Source of the DNA: Flavobacterium tructae
GTDB taxonomy: Bacteria > Bacteroidota > Bacteroidia > Flavobacteriales > Flavobacteriaceae
Direction of reading: 5' to 3'
Assembly (NCBI RefSeq): GCF_002217475.1
Contig: NZ_MUHH01000017.1
Span: forward strand, 298,991 to 362,990
DNA: 64,000 nt
Position numbers and translations under genes: made by a program. The notes below the pieces were generated by a model. It was not told the origin of the DNA, did no database searches, and saw only the letters and a program-made list of their open reading frames with translations. Positions 34,523 to 41,514 of this stretch are shown here, piece by piece (the stretch's first letter is position 1; each line of letters begins with the position of its first letter).

Positions 34523-34659
34523 TCCTAAACACAAAGATCATGAACTCAGAAAAACTTTTGCCCGCGTGGTACGGTGGCGGTATTGGAAACAACTGCAACG
34601 CTCTTTGTGGCGTAGGACACCTAACCCATTCGGGTTTTATATTTCCTAAACACAAAGAT
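34523..34659 (+). promoter_or_regulatory. Leader with two direct repeats and one shared inverted copy
   Basis: TCCTAAACACAAAGAT occurs at 34523-34538 and again at 34644-34659, each time directly before an ATG. Between them, CTTTGTGGCGTAGGA (34603-34617) can pair with either copy (7 bp plus 5 bp around a small internal loop). Pairing with the second copy would cover the leader of the gene starting at 34661. A short hairpin AACCC-ATTC-GGGTT followed by TTTATATTT (34623-34643) could be a weak terminator. A box TATCTTCG (34512-34519) lies just upstream. Confidence 0.55.
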
Positions 34660-34707
34660 TATGAGTACAAACACCCTTTCCAAAGAAACCGAATTAAGGT
34701 TAACTGA
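34540..34707 (+). CDS. Putative 55-residue peptide in the leader region
   Basis: ATG at 34540 to TGA at 34707. The peptide begins MNSEKLLPAWYGGGIGNN and continues CNALCGVGHLTHSG; it has two cysteines and a Gly-rich centre, unlike a random frame. Its last third overlaps the start of the next gene in another frame. The 16 bases before its ATG are identical to those before the next gene, which favours translation of both. It could be a leader peptide, a small bioactive peptide, or a by-product of a structured RNA. I recognise no family. Confidence 0.4.
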   Translation: MNSEKLLPAWYGGGIGNNCNALCGVGHLTHSGFIFPKHKDYEYKHPFQRNRIKVN

Positions 34708-34894
34708 TTTTTTCAGCAATTCGATTGATCCTTCAACGATGGCAAAAACCATTCGTCAGGTAAACTATGCGCTTGCCTTAAGCGTAATGCAGGAACACGA
34801 ATCCCTACAATCCGAGAAAACAAACCTCCAAAATGGTTTTTACTGGCTCAATCAATTAGCCGAAATCTTAAATCCGTATCTGGATGTTGAATAA
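34661..34894 (+). CDS. Small conserved protein, paralogue of the one at 52364
   Basis: 77 residues, soluble, no signal peptide. Sequence marks are ELRLTDFFSNSIDPSTMAKTIRQVNYAL and FYWLNQLAEILNPYLDVE. The protein at 52364-52597 shares the same layout (RLRDFF, MARMLRQVNYAL, FYWLNKLAEILDPYLD) at the same length, so they are paralogues. Both look helical. The function is unknown. It is followed by a terminator, then by the restriction-modification operon on the opposite strand. Confidence 0.85.
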   Translation: MSTNTLSKETELRLTDFFSNSIDPSTMAKTIRQVNYALALSVMQEHESLQSEKTNLQNGFYWLNQLAEILNPYLDVE

Positions 34895-34905
34895 TTTAAA
34901 AGAGA

Positions 34906-34932
34906 AAAGCCACTGTGAAAGTGGCTTTTTTT
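34906..34932 (+). terminator. Terminator after the small protein gene
   Basis: AAAAGCCAC pairs with GTGGCTTTT, followed by Ts. Confidence 0.85.
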
Positions 34933-35030
34933 ATTTCCGTTCCTTTTGTTCCGCTTAATTTGTTGTTTCGAAGAATGAGAAATCACACAATGTTGTTAGA
35001 CTGAGCGAAGTCGAAGTCCCGTATCAATTA

Positions 35031-35447
35031 TCAAACCGGTCTTTCTGCAATTGCCTTTTGAATTTCAAAAATGCAAGCGTCTAAATTCTTTTTGATATCA
35101 TTACTCCAGAAACGTAAAACCTTCCAGTTTTGAGATTTTAAGTGCGTATTAACTTCAATATCTCGTTGCATATTTCGTTCGATTTTTTTGATCCAGAATT
35201 CAGGATTGGTTTGTGGTTTTTTTCGCGTTTCCCAATCTTTTCCATGAAAGAACTCTGAATCTACAAAAATGGCAATTTTTAGTTTTTTAAAAGTAAAATC
35301 GGGTTTGCCGAAAACTGTTTTGTTGTTTTTTCGATATCTGTAACCCAGATGCCATAATGTTTTTGCTAAACGAACTTCTTCTTTGGTATTAGTACTGCGA
35401 ACGGCCTGCATGTTCCTGGAACGTTGTTGTGGTGTTATACGATCCAT
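35031..35447 (-). CDS. vsr: Very short patch repair endonuclease (Vsr), zinc cysteines absent
   Basis: 138 residues. Vsr nicks next to T:G mismatches left when 5-methylcytosine deaminates. The N-terminal RSRNMQAVRSTNTKEE, the catalytic Asp50 in GKPDF, VDSEFFHGKDW (His68), FWIKKIERNMQRD and WKVLRFWSND follow the family. The zinc ligands of E. coli Vsr (a Cys shortly after the HxH region and a Cys in WEC) are not present; WSND replaces WEC. It is the last gene of the restriction-modification operon, 33 bases after the nuclease, where it would protect methylated sites from mutation. Confidence 0.92.
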   Translation of the reverse strand: MDRITPQQRSRNMQAVRSTNTKEEVRLAKTLWHLGYRYRKNNKTVFGKPDFTFKKLKIAIFVDSEFFHGKDWETRKKPQTNPEFWIKKIERNMQRDIEVNTHLKSQNWKVLRFWSNDIKKNLDACIFEIQKAIAERPV

Positions 35448-35480
35448 GTTTAGTAACTATGTATTTTTTATGAATAAGAA

Positions 35481-36563
35481 TTATTTAATAAATCGTATTT
35501 GTAAATTTAGTTTTATTTTTTGCTGGCCTCCTTCCTCATATATCTGTCCAAAATTATTTCGTGATGAAGCAGTATCGAGTTTTGTATTGTTGTATAAATA
35601 GTCTTCAAAATTTTTGGCGAAATAAAAATGGTAACAGATTAGTTCTCCGTCATCTTTTACGATTAAATAACCGCCAGTTGCTTGATAATTTCTTTTCCAA
35701 ACTTCCGCGGCTCTCATTCCTAAGGCATAATCAGTTAAGAATTTTTTCATTATCATCTCATACATGCTTGGATTTATGGTTAAGTCATACCCAATCGAAT
35801 TAGTAAAAGTAACTTTTTCGATAAATTTAGCTACTGTATTTTCTTTAGCAATACTATTAGTATAAAAATGTAATAGAACCTCAGATAAAATTTTATCAAA
35901 ATGATAATCTATTGTTTGCAGATTTGAAGCAAATATACGGTTGTCAACTTTTTCAAAAGAAAGCGTAGCTCCATAATTTGTAAGAAGTTTCATCTTTTCT
36001 GAAAATTCTTTTTTATTATTTATTTCTACTATCTCCTTGTCTGAAAGAATTTTATTTTCTACCAAATATGTAAAGTTAGTTGCTCCGCTCCCGTTTACAA
36101 GAGTTGAAGGCCCCCCTAATTGAGATTTTACACTAAAGCCTAAGGTCGGTGTGATTAAAGATTTTGAATCTTGTATTTGTATGGTAATATCATTCTTCAA
36201 TTTAGATTTTGCCTTAAGGCTAGTTATTGAGAATGATGATAAAAAGTTTTCTATCTGAGGTATTTCGAATGAACCTTTTCCTTTTTTAGAGGATTTTATT
36301 TTATCAAAACAGAGCTTTGTATTATTAATAAAATCAATAATGGGAATGTTGAATAATAAAAGACCATCAGAAATAACTATAATATTTCCATCAATGTTAA
36401 AATTTACATTTCGATTTTTTTCATGACGTATAACCTGTATAATTGGGTAAAATACACCTTTTATTTTGTTGAAATTTTCATCTCCTAAGTATAGTTCTCC
36501 ATCCACTAATAATTTTAGTAAGACGTATGGTTCACTCCATTCTCCACGATTTCCTTTAATCAT
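35481..36563 (-). CDS. HpaII-family type II restriction endonuclease
   Basis: 360 residues. The N-terminus MIKGNRGEWSEPYVLLKLL and the central GFSVKSQLGGPSTLVNGSGATNF resemble the HpaII family, whose founding member cuts CCGG. The segment with FSVKSQLGG probably holds part of the metal-binding PD-(D/E)xK-type site. It overlaps the methylase gene by four bases (ATGA), so the two are translationally coupled. CCGG is the expected target by family; the actual specificity must be measured. The gene is clearly AT-richer than the flanking core genes, fitting recent acquisition. Confidence 0.85.
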   Translation of the reverse strand: MIKGNRGEWSEPYVLLKLLVDGELYLGDENFNKIKGVFYPIIQVIRHEKNRNVNFNIDGNIIVISDGLLLFNIPIIDFINNTKLCFDKIKSSKKGKGSFEIPQIENFLSSFSITSLKAKSKLKNDITIQIQDSKSLITPTLGFSVKSQLGGPSTLVNGSGATNFTYLVENKILSDKEIVEINNKKEFSEKMKLLTNYGATLSFEKVDNRIFASNLQTIDYHFDKILSEVLLHFYTNSIAKENTVAKFIEKVTFTNSIGYDLTINPSMYEMIMKKFLTDYALGMRAAEVWKRNYQATGGYLIVKDDGELICYHFYFAKNFEDYLYNNTKLDTASSRNNFGQIYEEGGQQKIKLNLQIRFIK

Positions 36564-37825
36564 AATTTATCCTTTATCAAATCAATAATTTTTTCTGCTG
36601 TAGCTTGAATGGCAGGGACGGCAACAGAATTTCCAAATTGTTTGTAAGCTGAAGCATCCGCAACAGGAATTATGAAATTATCAGGAAAGCCTTGTAATCT
36701 AGCCCATTCGCGAGGCGTCATTTTTCTAATTCCTTCACGATTTACTTCTCCTTTTATATGTGTCGTTGGAGTAAAATCTTTTATTCTGTTGTCAACCACT
36801 AGATTTCTTTCACGACCCATTCCTCCAACTAAGATTGAATTTGAAATTTCATCATCTTTAATAATTGAATATCCAAATCCGTTTCCTTTATTGGCGTGTC
36901 TTTCTTTATGGTCTTTTAGAGTTTGTAAATATTGAGTTGATAAATAATATTTTGTAGGAACAACTTTTTTCTCTTTTACACTTTTGAATGTTACTTTTTC
37001 TTCAAAAGGTTCAGGGTACTGAAATGAATCAATATTTAAGTTTTTTCTAAATCCAACAATGTAAATACGCTCTCTGTTTTGAGGAACTCCAAATTCTTTT
37101 GCGTTCATAATTTCGGGTTCAGGAACATAATATCCTAAATCATTTCTAAGAACATTTAGAATTGTTTCTAAAGTTTTTCCTTTATCGTGACTTTTTAGGC
37201 CCTTTACATTCTCTAAGAAAATTGCTTTTGGTTTTTTGTCTTTGATGATTTTAGCAACATCAAAAAATAATGTTCCTCTTGTATCTTCAAAACCACCTCT
37301 TTTTCCAGCGATTGAGAATGCTTGACAAGGAAAACCTGCGCATAGAATATCGAAATTTTCAGGGATATAATTTTTAGTTTTTTCTTTTGTTATGTCCCCA
37401 AATGGAATTTCTCCAAAATTTGCTCTGTAAGTCTTTTTTGCATTGAGATCCCATTCTGATGTAAAGACGCATTTTCCGCCTAAATTTTGTAGAGCTAATC
37501 TAAATCCTCCGATTCCTGCAAAAAGATCGATAAATTGAAAAGTATAATTTTCCGGAGTCGGAAAAGGGACATTCTCAACTTCAAACAGTAATTGTTGTAA
37601 TGCAGAATCAGAAACCATATTTAGATTTTCTTCTTCATTTTTATATTCAACAATTTCGTTTAGATATTTTACGGCTTCTTTTTCGTAATGTTTTTTTACT
37701 CCATTATGATAATTATGCAGATAATGTGTTACAACGGCTTTTTTATTATCGTTCTCTTCTACAGTTCTAATTTTGAATTTTTTCCCATCAAATTCTTCAA
37801 TTGAAATTTGCTCTTTCATTTTCAT
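36560..37825 (-). CDS. DNA (cytosine-5) methyltransferase of the R-M system
   Basis: 421 residues. An N-terminal extension of about 105 residues precedes the catalytic core. C5-methylase motifs are FIDLFAGIGGFRLAL (I), GFPCQAFSIAG with catalytic Cys167 (IV), FLENVKG (VI), QNRERIYIVGF (VIII), REWARLQGFPDNF (IX) and YKQFGNSVAVP (X). It modifies the cognate nuclease's site. It overlaps the regulator upstream and the nuclease downstream by four bases each. Confidence 0.96.
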   Translation of the reverse strand: MKMKEQISIEEFDGKKFKIRTVEENDNKKAVVTHYLHNYHNGVKKHYEKEAVKYLNEIVEYKNEEENLNMVSDSALQQLLFEVENVPFPTPENYTFQFIDLFAGIGGFRLALQNLGGKCVFTSEWDLNAKKTYRANFGEIPFGDITKEKTKNYIPENFDILCAGFPCQAFSIAGKRGGFEDTRGTLFFDVAKIIKDKKPKAIFLENVKGLKSHDKGKTLETILNVLRNDLGYYVPEPEIMNAKEFGVPQNRERIYIVGFRKNLNIDSFQYPEPFEEKVTFKSVKEKKVVPTKYYLSTQYLQTLKDHKERHANKGNGFGYSIIKDDEISNSILVGGMGRERNLVVDNRIKDFTPTTHIKGEVNREGIRKMTPREWARLQGFPDNFIIPVADASAYKQFGNSVAVPAIQATAEKIIDLIKDKL

Positions 37826-38043
37826 TTCTTAAAATTATTATCATTAAAAAAAGCTCCAAAATCAGTATCGAGAGCAGTAATTATTTTTTCTATTATTTCT
37901 ATGGAAACATTGCGTTGACCTTTTTCGATGTCTGAAATATAGTTGCGGTCAACGTTGGAAATATTGGCTAAATACTCGATTGAGTGGCCTTTTTGTTCTC
38001 GGAGTTCTTTGACTTTAAGTCCGAATTTTTCTTTGATATTCAT
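37822..38043 (-). CDS. XRE-family regulator, probable R-M controller (C) protein
   Basis: 73 residues from the ATG at 38043 (MNIKEKFGLKVKELREQKGHS); a start at 38115 would translate the candidate operator. The whole protein is one helix-turn-helix domain (about 8-62) with GHSIEYLANISNVDRNYISDIEKGQRN. Size, position ahead of the methylase and four-base overlap match C proteins. These delay nuclease expression until the DNA is methylated. A palindrome lies 36-53 bases upstream. Confidence 0.85.
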   Translation of the reverse strand: MNIKEKFGLKVKELREQKGHSIEYLANISNVDRNYISDIEKGQRNVSIEIIEKIITALDTDFGAFFNDNNFKK

Positions 38044-38068
38044 AGTGTATAAAAATAGTTTTGTGCAT

Positions 38069-38096
38069 ACAATTGACCCGAGGACAATTGGCCTCG
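38069..38096. promoter_or_regulatory. Candidate operator of the controller protein
   Basis: CGAGGACAATTGGCCTCG (38079-38096) is a near-perfect 18-bp dyad with CAATTG at the centre. A second ACAATTG lies at 38069-38075, 15 bp from the first. Two sites before the C gene fit the usual autoregulated C-box arrangement. Confidence 0.6.
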
Positions 38097-38144
38097 TAGC
38101 GTTTAAAGTTTTCAACTTGATATTAACTAAATTCTATCCATAAA

Positions 38145-38176
38145 AAAACGCCAATCGTTTCCTGATTGACGTTTTA
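38145..38176. terminator. Terminator after the AsmA-like gene
   Basis: An imperfect stem, AACGCCAATC with GATTGACGTT, flanked by A and T runs. It lies just past the AsmA-like gene only if read toward the operator; it is more likely a bidirectional hairpin between the two transcription units. Confidence 0.5.
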
Positions 38177-38198
38177 TAATTGTATAAAGGTTTACAGA

Positions 38199-40661
38199 TT
38201 ACTTCTCCCTCTTCCCCCATTTAATTTTCATTTTTCCGTTATCGTCAACGGCAAGTAGATGAAGGACGATCCCACGTTCGCGGACGGCGTCGCGTTCGGC
38301 TTGGGTGGCGAGTTTGGCGTCGTTTTTGGAGTTTCGGAGGGGGATGGTGAGGGCGAGATTGGTGCCTTGGCCAAAAGAGTAGATTCCGTTGACATCGATG
38401 TTTAACACGTTAGAACTTATAGTGAGATTGTTAATGTCGATCTGCTCTCCGCGCATATTGAGCTGACCGGACAAATCGCTAAAGGTGATGTTCTCGACAT
38501 CGCGAAACGGAAAGGCAAACTTGCCGATTTTCACAATAGGCTCAAAGTTAACCAAAGCGCCCTGATTGACTTTAAACCCCAGTTTTCCGCGCATCGAGTT
38601 GCTAATCAATTCGCCACGGCTATTGATAAAACCGTTTACGCTGGCTTTACTCGTTAGTTTTCCTTTGATGTTGTTGGGACTAAATGACTGAATCCCGAAG
38701 TTGTTAAACGATTTCAGAAAGCTTGCAATTTCGACCTTGTTTACTTGAGCATTCGAACTGAAAGCATAGTTTTTTCCGTTGGGCACCACTTCACTGTCAA
38801 AAGTAATAGTGCCTCCGGACGTTTGCAGCGAACCGTTTTTGATGACCAGTTTCGAGTCCAGCATCTGAATTCGGGCGGTGGTATTGGTGGCAACGAGTTT
38901 GTTGTAATTGATTTTGTCGGCTTTGATATCGATCACCACCGAGCATTTGTCGATTACACTTCTCAGATGATTCGAAATCGTGGGGCTTTTGGCAGTCTTG
39001 GCCGGGCCTTTTACTTTTTGTGAACTGGCCAGAACGCCCAGAAATTGTTTGAGATCGATATTCGGGCAATAGATTTTCCAGTTGACAATCATTTTTTCGG
39101 GAGCATTATAATAGAGGTTCAGGAAATTGTCAATTTCCCCTTCGATGAAAATCGTATTCTTATTGTGTTTGTAAGCAATTTGTTTGATCAGTAGAGCTTT
39201 CTCGGTAAAGTCAAGATGAATGTTGGTTTTTACGGCACGAACATTCTTCGGAATATAATGAAACGAGGCGTTGTCAACATCTACTTTACCAATAAAACGC
39301 GGTTTGGTAATGTACAGGTCAACAATGTCAAACTGAAACGCCAGGTTGGCTTTGGCATGACCGCTTGTAAACTGAATCCACTTGTCGTTGCTTATTTGGT
39401 TGAGTCTTTCAATGTCGAAATCAGAACTTAGATTTCCGGTGGCCAGCGGTTTCTCGAGATTATTGATCGACAATTGCGGAATGGTAAGCGGAATGTTTTC
39501 GTATTCCCCCGTAAATTTCGTTAAAATAATAGCCGAATTGGCATCGTTATAACCGGCCGCTGGTTTAAAATTATTGGTAAAAATGCCTTTAAAATGGCAG
39601 TCTTTAATCAATCCGTCTGGTATAGAAAGTTCGTTGTTTTTGGCAATCGCCTGAACAACAATTCTGGGATCACCTTCGGCATTAAAGTCGCCTTTGATGT
39701 CGCAATTTACCTCAATTTCTTTTTTCAGATTAAATCGGTTAAGCTTAGAACTGATGTTTGCCGATAATAAATTCGACGCATTTTGCCACAAAATAGCTGT
39801 GCTGATATTGATTCCGAAAAGTGCATTTCCTTTAGCCAGATTAAAAAAAGCGATGATATCAAAAGCGTCTGTTCCAATTTTTAGGTCCTTAGTTACCACG
39901 TCAATTCTTTCTTTTGGAGCGGAGTAAGCTACTGCAAAAGTACCTTTGAGTTCTTTTTGTTTTGCAAAACTTCCGTGTACCGTATTAAAGGCAAGACTTT
40001 TAATTTGGGTGTTTAGATAAACATCGGTTTGCCAGTTGTCGCCGTCATGCTCTACTTTCGATTGTAAGCGATCGACATCAAAATCAAACAATTTATGCCC
40101 AAGCAAATTGTTTAAAGTAAAGTGAACTCCGTTTAGTTCAATCTGGTCAATTGTAGTTTCGGTATCTGATTGGTCTTCCGGTGCTTTTTTCTTTTTCGGC
40201 TTAAAAATATTGGCATTCGAATAACCGTTAGGTGCTTTATACACATAGATAGCCGCTTCGTTGATGAGGATTTTGTGAATATTGATTTCGTTTTGAATTA
40301 AACTCCAAACGTTCAGGCGTACTTCTATTTCCTGTGCTTTCAGTAAAGTGTGTTGGTGCGTGGCCCATTGATTGTCTTTGACTTCAACTTCTTTTAAAGC
40401 CAGGGTAAAGTTGGGAAAACCAGTCAGAAACTTATAATGAAAATCTTCAATATGAAATTTCCCGTTGATGTTTTCATTGATTTTAGTGTTGATCTTGGTA
40501 ATGATTTCGGCTTTATTCCGATTAAAATAAATAGACAATCCGCCACAAGCAAGAAGGAGTAAAGCAATGATTCCTAATATGAAAAAGCAAAAACGTCTGG
40601 CATATTTTTTTAAATGAAGCGATTGAAAAAAGTTTTTGATGTGGAGTAAAGCGGCTTTCAT
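38199..40661 (-). CDS. AsmA-like outer-membrane biogenesis/lipid-transport protein
   Basis: 820 residues. One transmembrane helix lies at about 23-46 (FCFFILGIIALLLLACGGLSIYF); the long periplasmic part is rich in beta-strands. AsmA features are GKFHIEDFHYKFLTGFPNFTLALKEVEV at the N-terminus and the C-terminal GALVNFEPIVKIGKFAFP...VENITFSDLSGQ...NISSNVLNIDVNG pattern (AsmA_2). Such proteins bridge the periplasm and help move phospholipid. The final 150 codons are richer in GC than the local average. It is monocistronic. Confidence 0.88.
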   Translation of the reverse strand: MKAALLHIKNFFQSLHLKKYARRFCFFILGIIALLLLACGGLSIYFNRNKAEIITKINTKINENINGKFHIEDFHYKFLTGFPNFTLALKEVEVKDNQWATHQHTLLKAQEIEVRLNVWSLIQNEINIHKILINEAAIYVYKAPNGYSNANIFKPKKKKAPEDQSDTETTIDQIELNGVHFTLNNLLGHKLFDFDVDRLQSKVEHDGDNWQTDVYLNTQIKSLAFNTVHGSFAKQKELKGTFAVAYSAPKERIDVVTKDLKIGTDAFDIIAFFNLAKGNALFGINISTAILWQNASNLLSANISSKLNRFNLKKEIEVNCDIKGDFNAEGDPRIVVQAIAKNNELSIPDGLIKDCHFKGIFTNNFKPAAGYNDANSAIILTKFTGEYENIPLTIPQLSINNLEKPLATGNLSSDFDIERLNQISNDKWIQFTSGHAKANLAFQFDIVDLYITKPRFIGKVDVDNASFHYIPKNVRAVKTNIHLDFTEKALLIKQIAYKHNKNTIFIEGEIDNFLNLYYNAPEKMIVNWKIYCPNIDLKQFLGVLASSQKVKGPAKTAKSPTISNHLRSVIDKCSVVIDIKADKINYNKLVATNTTARIQMLDSKLVIKNGSLQTSGGTITFDSEVVPNGKNYAFSSNAQVNKVEIASFLKSFNNFGIQSFSPNNIKGKLTSKASVNGFINSRGELISNSMRGKLGFKVNQGALVNFEPIVKIGKFAFPFRDVENITFSDLSGQLNMRGEQIDINNLTISSNVLNIDVNGIYSFGQGTNLALTIPLRNSKNDAKLATQAERDAVRERGIVLHLLAVDDNGKMKIKWGKREK

Positions 40662-40842
40662 CGGGAAGAATTTTCTGAATCCTTAAAGATAAGGTAAAAT
40701 ATGGAGGTTTTTTTAAAAGATACAATTCAGACTTGAGTAGGTTAAAACTTATAATTTTTGTTTTTTGAATGAATATAATTAATGACAATACATTTATAAT
40801 GAAAACTAATTTGGTTATGGTGTTTCATTTGTATTTAATTTT

Positions 40843-40850
40843 TAAATTTG
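40843..40850 (+). promoter_or_regulatory. -7 box TAAATTTG for trxA
   Basis: A perfect TAnnTTTG box about 55 bases before the thioredoxin ATG; no clear TTG at standard spacing. Confidence 0.6.
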
Positions 40851-40904
40851 TGGTCTAGTTTGAAACGAAACAATTCAGACAATAATTTTAAAAGACAAAA
40901 AATT

Positions 40905-41222
40905 ATGGCATTAGCAATTACAGATGCTACTTTTGATGAAGTAGTTTTGAAGTCAGATAAACCGGTAATGGTAGATTTTTGGGCAGCATGGTGCGGTCCT
41001 TGTAGAATGGTTGGTCCAATCATTGACCAATTAAGCGACGAATACGCAGGTAAAGTTGTAGTAGGTAAAGTAGATGTAGATGCTAACCAGGAATTTGCTG
41101 CAAAATACGGTGTTCGTAATATACCAACTGTTTTGGTTTTTCATAACGGTGAAGTAGTAGGAAAACAAGTAGGAGTTGCTCCTAAACAAACCTACGCAGA
41201 TAGTTTAGACGCTTTGTTGTAA
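40905..41222 (+). CDS. trxA: Thioredoxin
   Basis: 105 residues from the ATG at 40905 (MALAITDATF); the frame opens 19 codons earlier, but that part includes the predicted leader. The active site is WCGPC with Cys30 and Cys33, followed by KVDVDANQEFAAKYGVRNIPTVLVF with the conserved cis-proline. It is a cytoplasmic disulfide reductase. A terminator follows at once. Confidence 0.97.
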   Translation: MALAITDATFDEVVLKSDKPVMVDFWAAWCGPCRMVGPIIDQLSDEYAGKVVVGKVDVDANQEFAAKYGVRNIPTVLVFHNGEVVGKQVGVAPKQTYADSLDALL

Positions 41223-41247
41223 TCGAAAGATTATAATTTATATAAAG

Positions 41248-41275
41248 AAGGTTCGGCGAAAGTCGGACCTTTTTT
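41248..41275 (+). terminator. Terminator after trxA
   Basis: AAGGTTCG pairs with CGGACCTT, followed by six Ts. Confidence 0.8.
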
Positions 41276-41324
41276 ATTTGTTTTTTTGTCACGACCTGAG
41301 CGATAGCAAACTGGCGAAGTGATT

Positions 41325-41477
41325 TCACGAATTAGTACGAATTATTTATTTTAATAGTGTTTATAAAAGGTTGCCACAGATTAGAATGATTCTCACAGAT
41401 TGGAAAATCATTTTAATCTGTGTAATCTGTGGCAAAAGAATTTTAATTCATGCTAATTCGTGAGATTAGTGGCAAAC
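41325..41477. repeat. Nested repeat: degenerate family A around family B
   Basis: GCCACAGATTAGAATGATT (41373-41391) and AATCATTTTAATCTGTG...CTGTGGC (ending 41433) form the inner hairpin. Outside, TTCACGAATTAGTACGAATTA and TAATTCATGCTAATTCGTGAGATTAGTGGC form a degenerate family A pair. Confidence 0.75.
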
Positions 41478-41514
41478 TTTTTTTATTTTTAACGAATCTT
41501 ATATTCCTTTAAAA

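Noticed and set aside
34540..34707. Pediocin-like bacteriocin
   Set aside because: The YGGGIGNNC stretch superficially recalls YGNGV bacteriocins, but the rest does not match and no immunity or export gene is adjacent; kept only as an unknown small ORF.
35561..35803. 80-codon plus-strand frame inside the restriction endonuclease gene
   Set aside because: It is a shadow frame of the conserved minus-strand HpaII-type gene.
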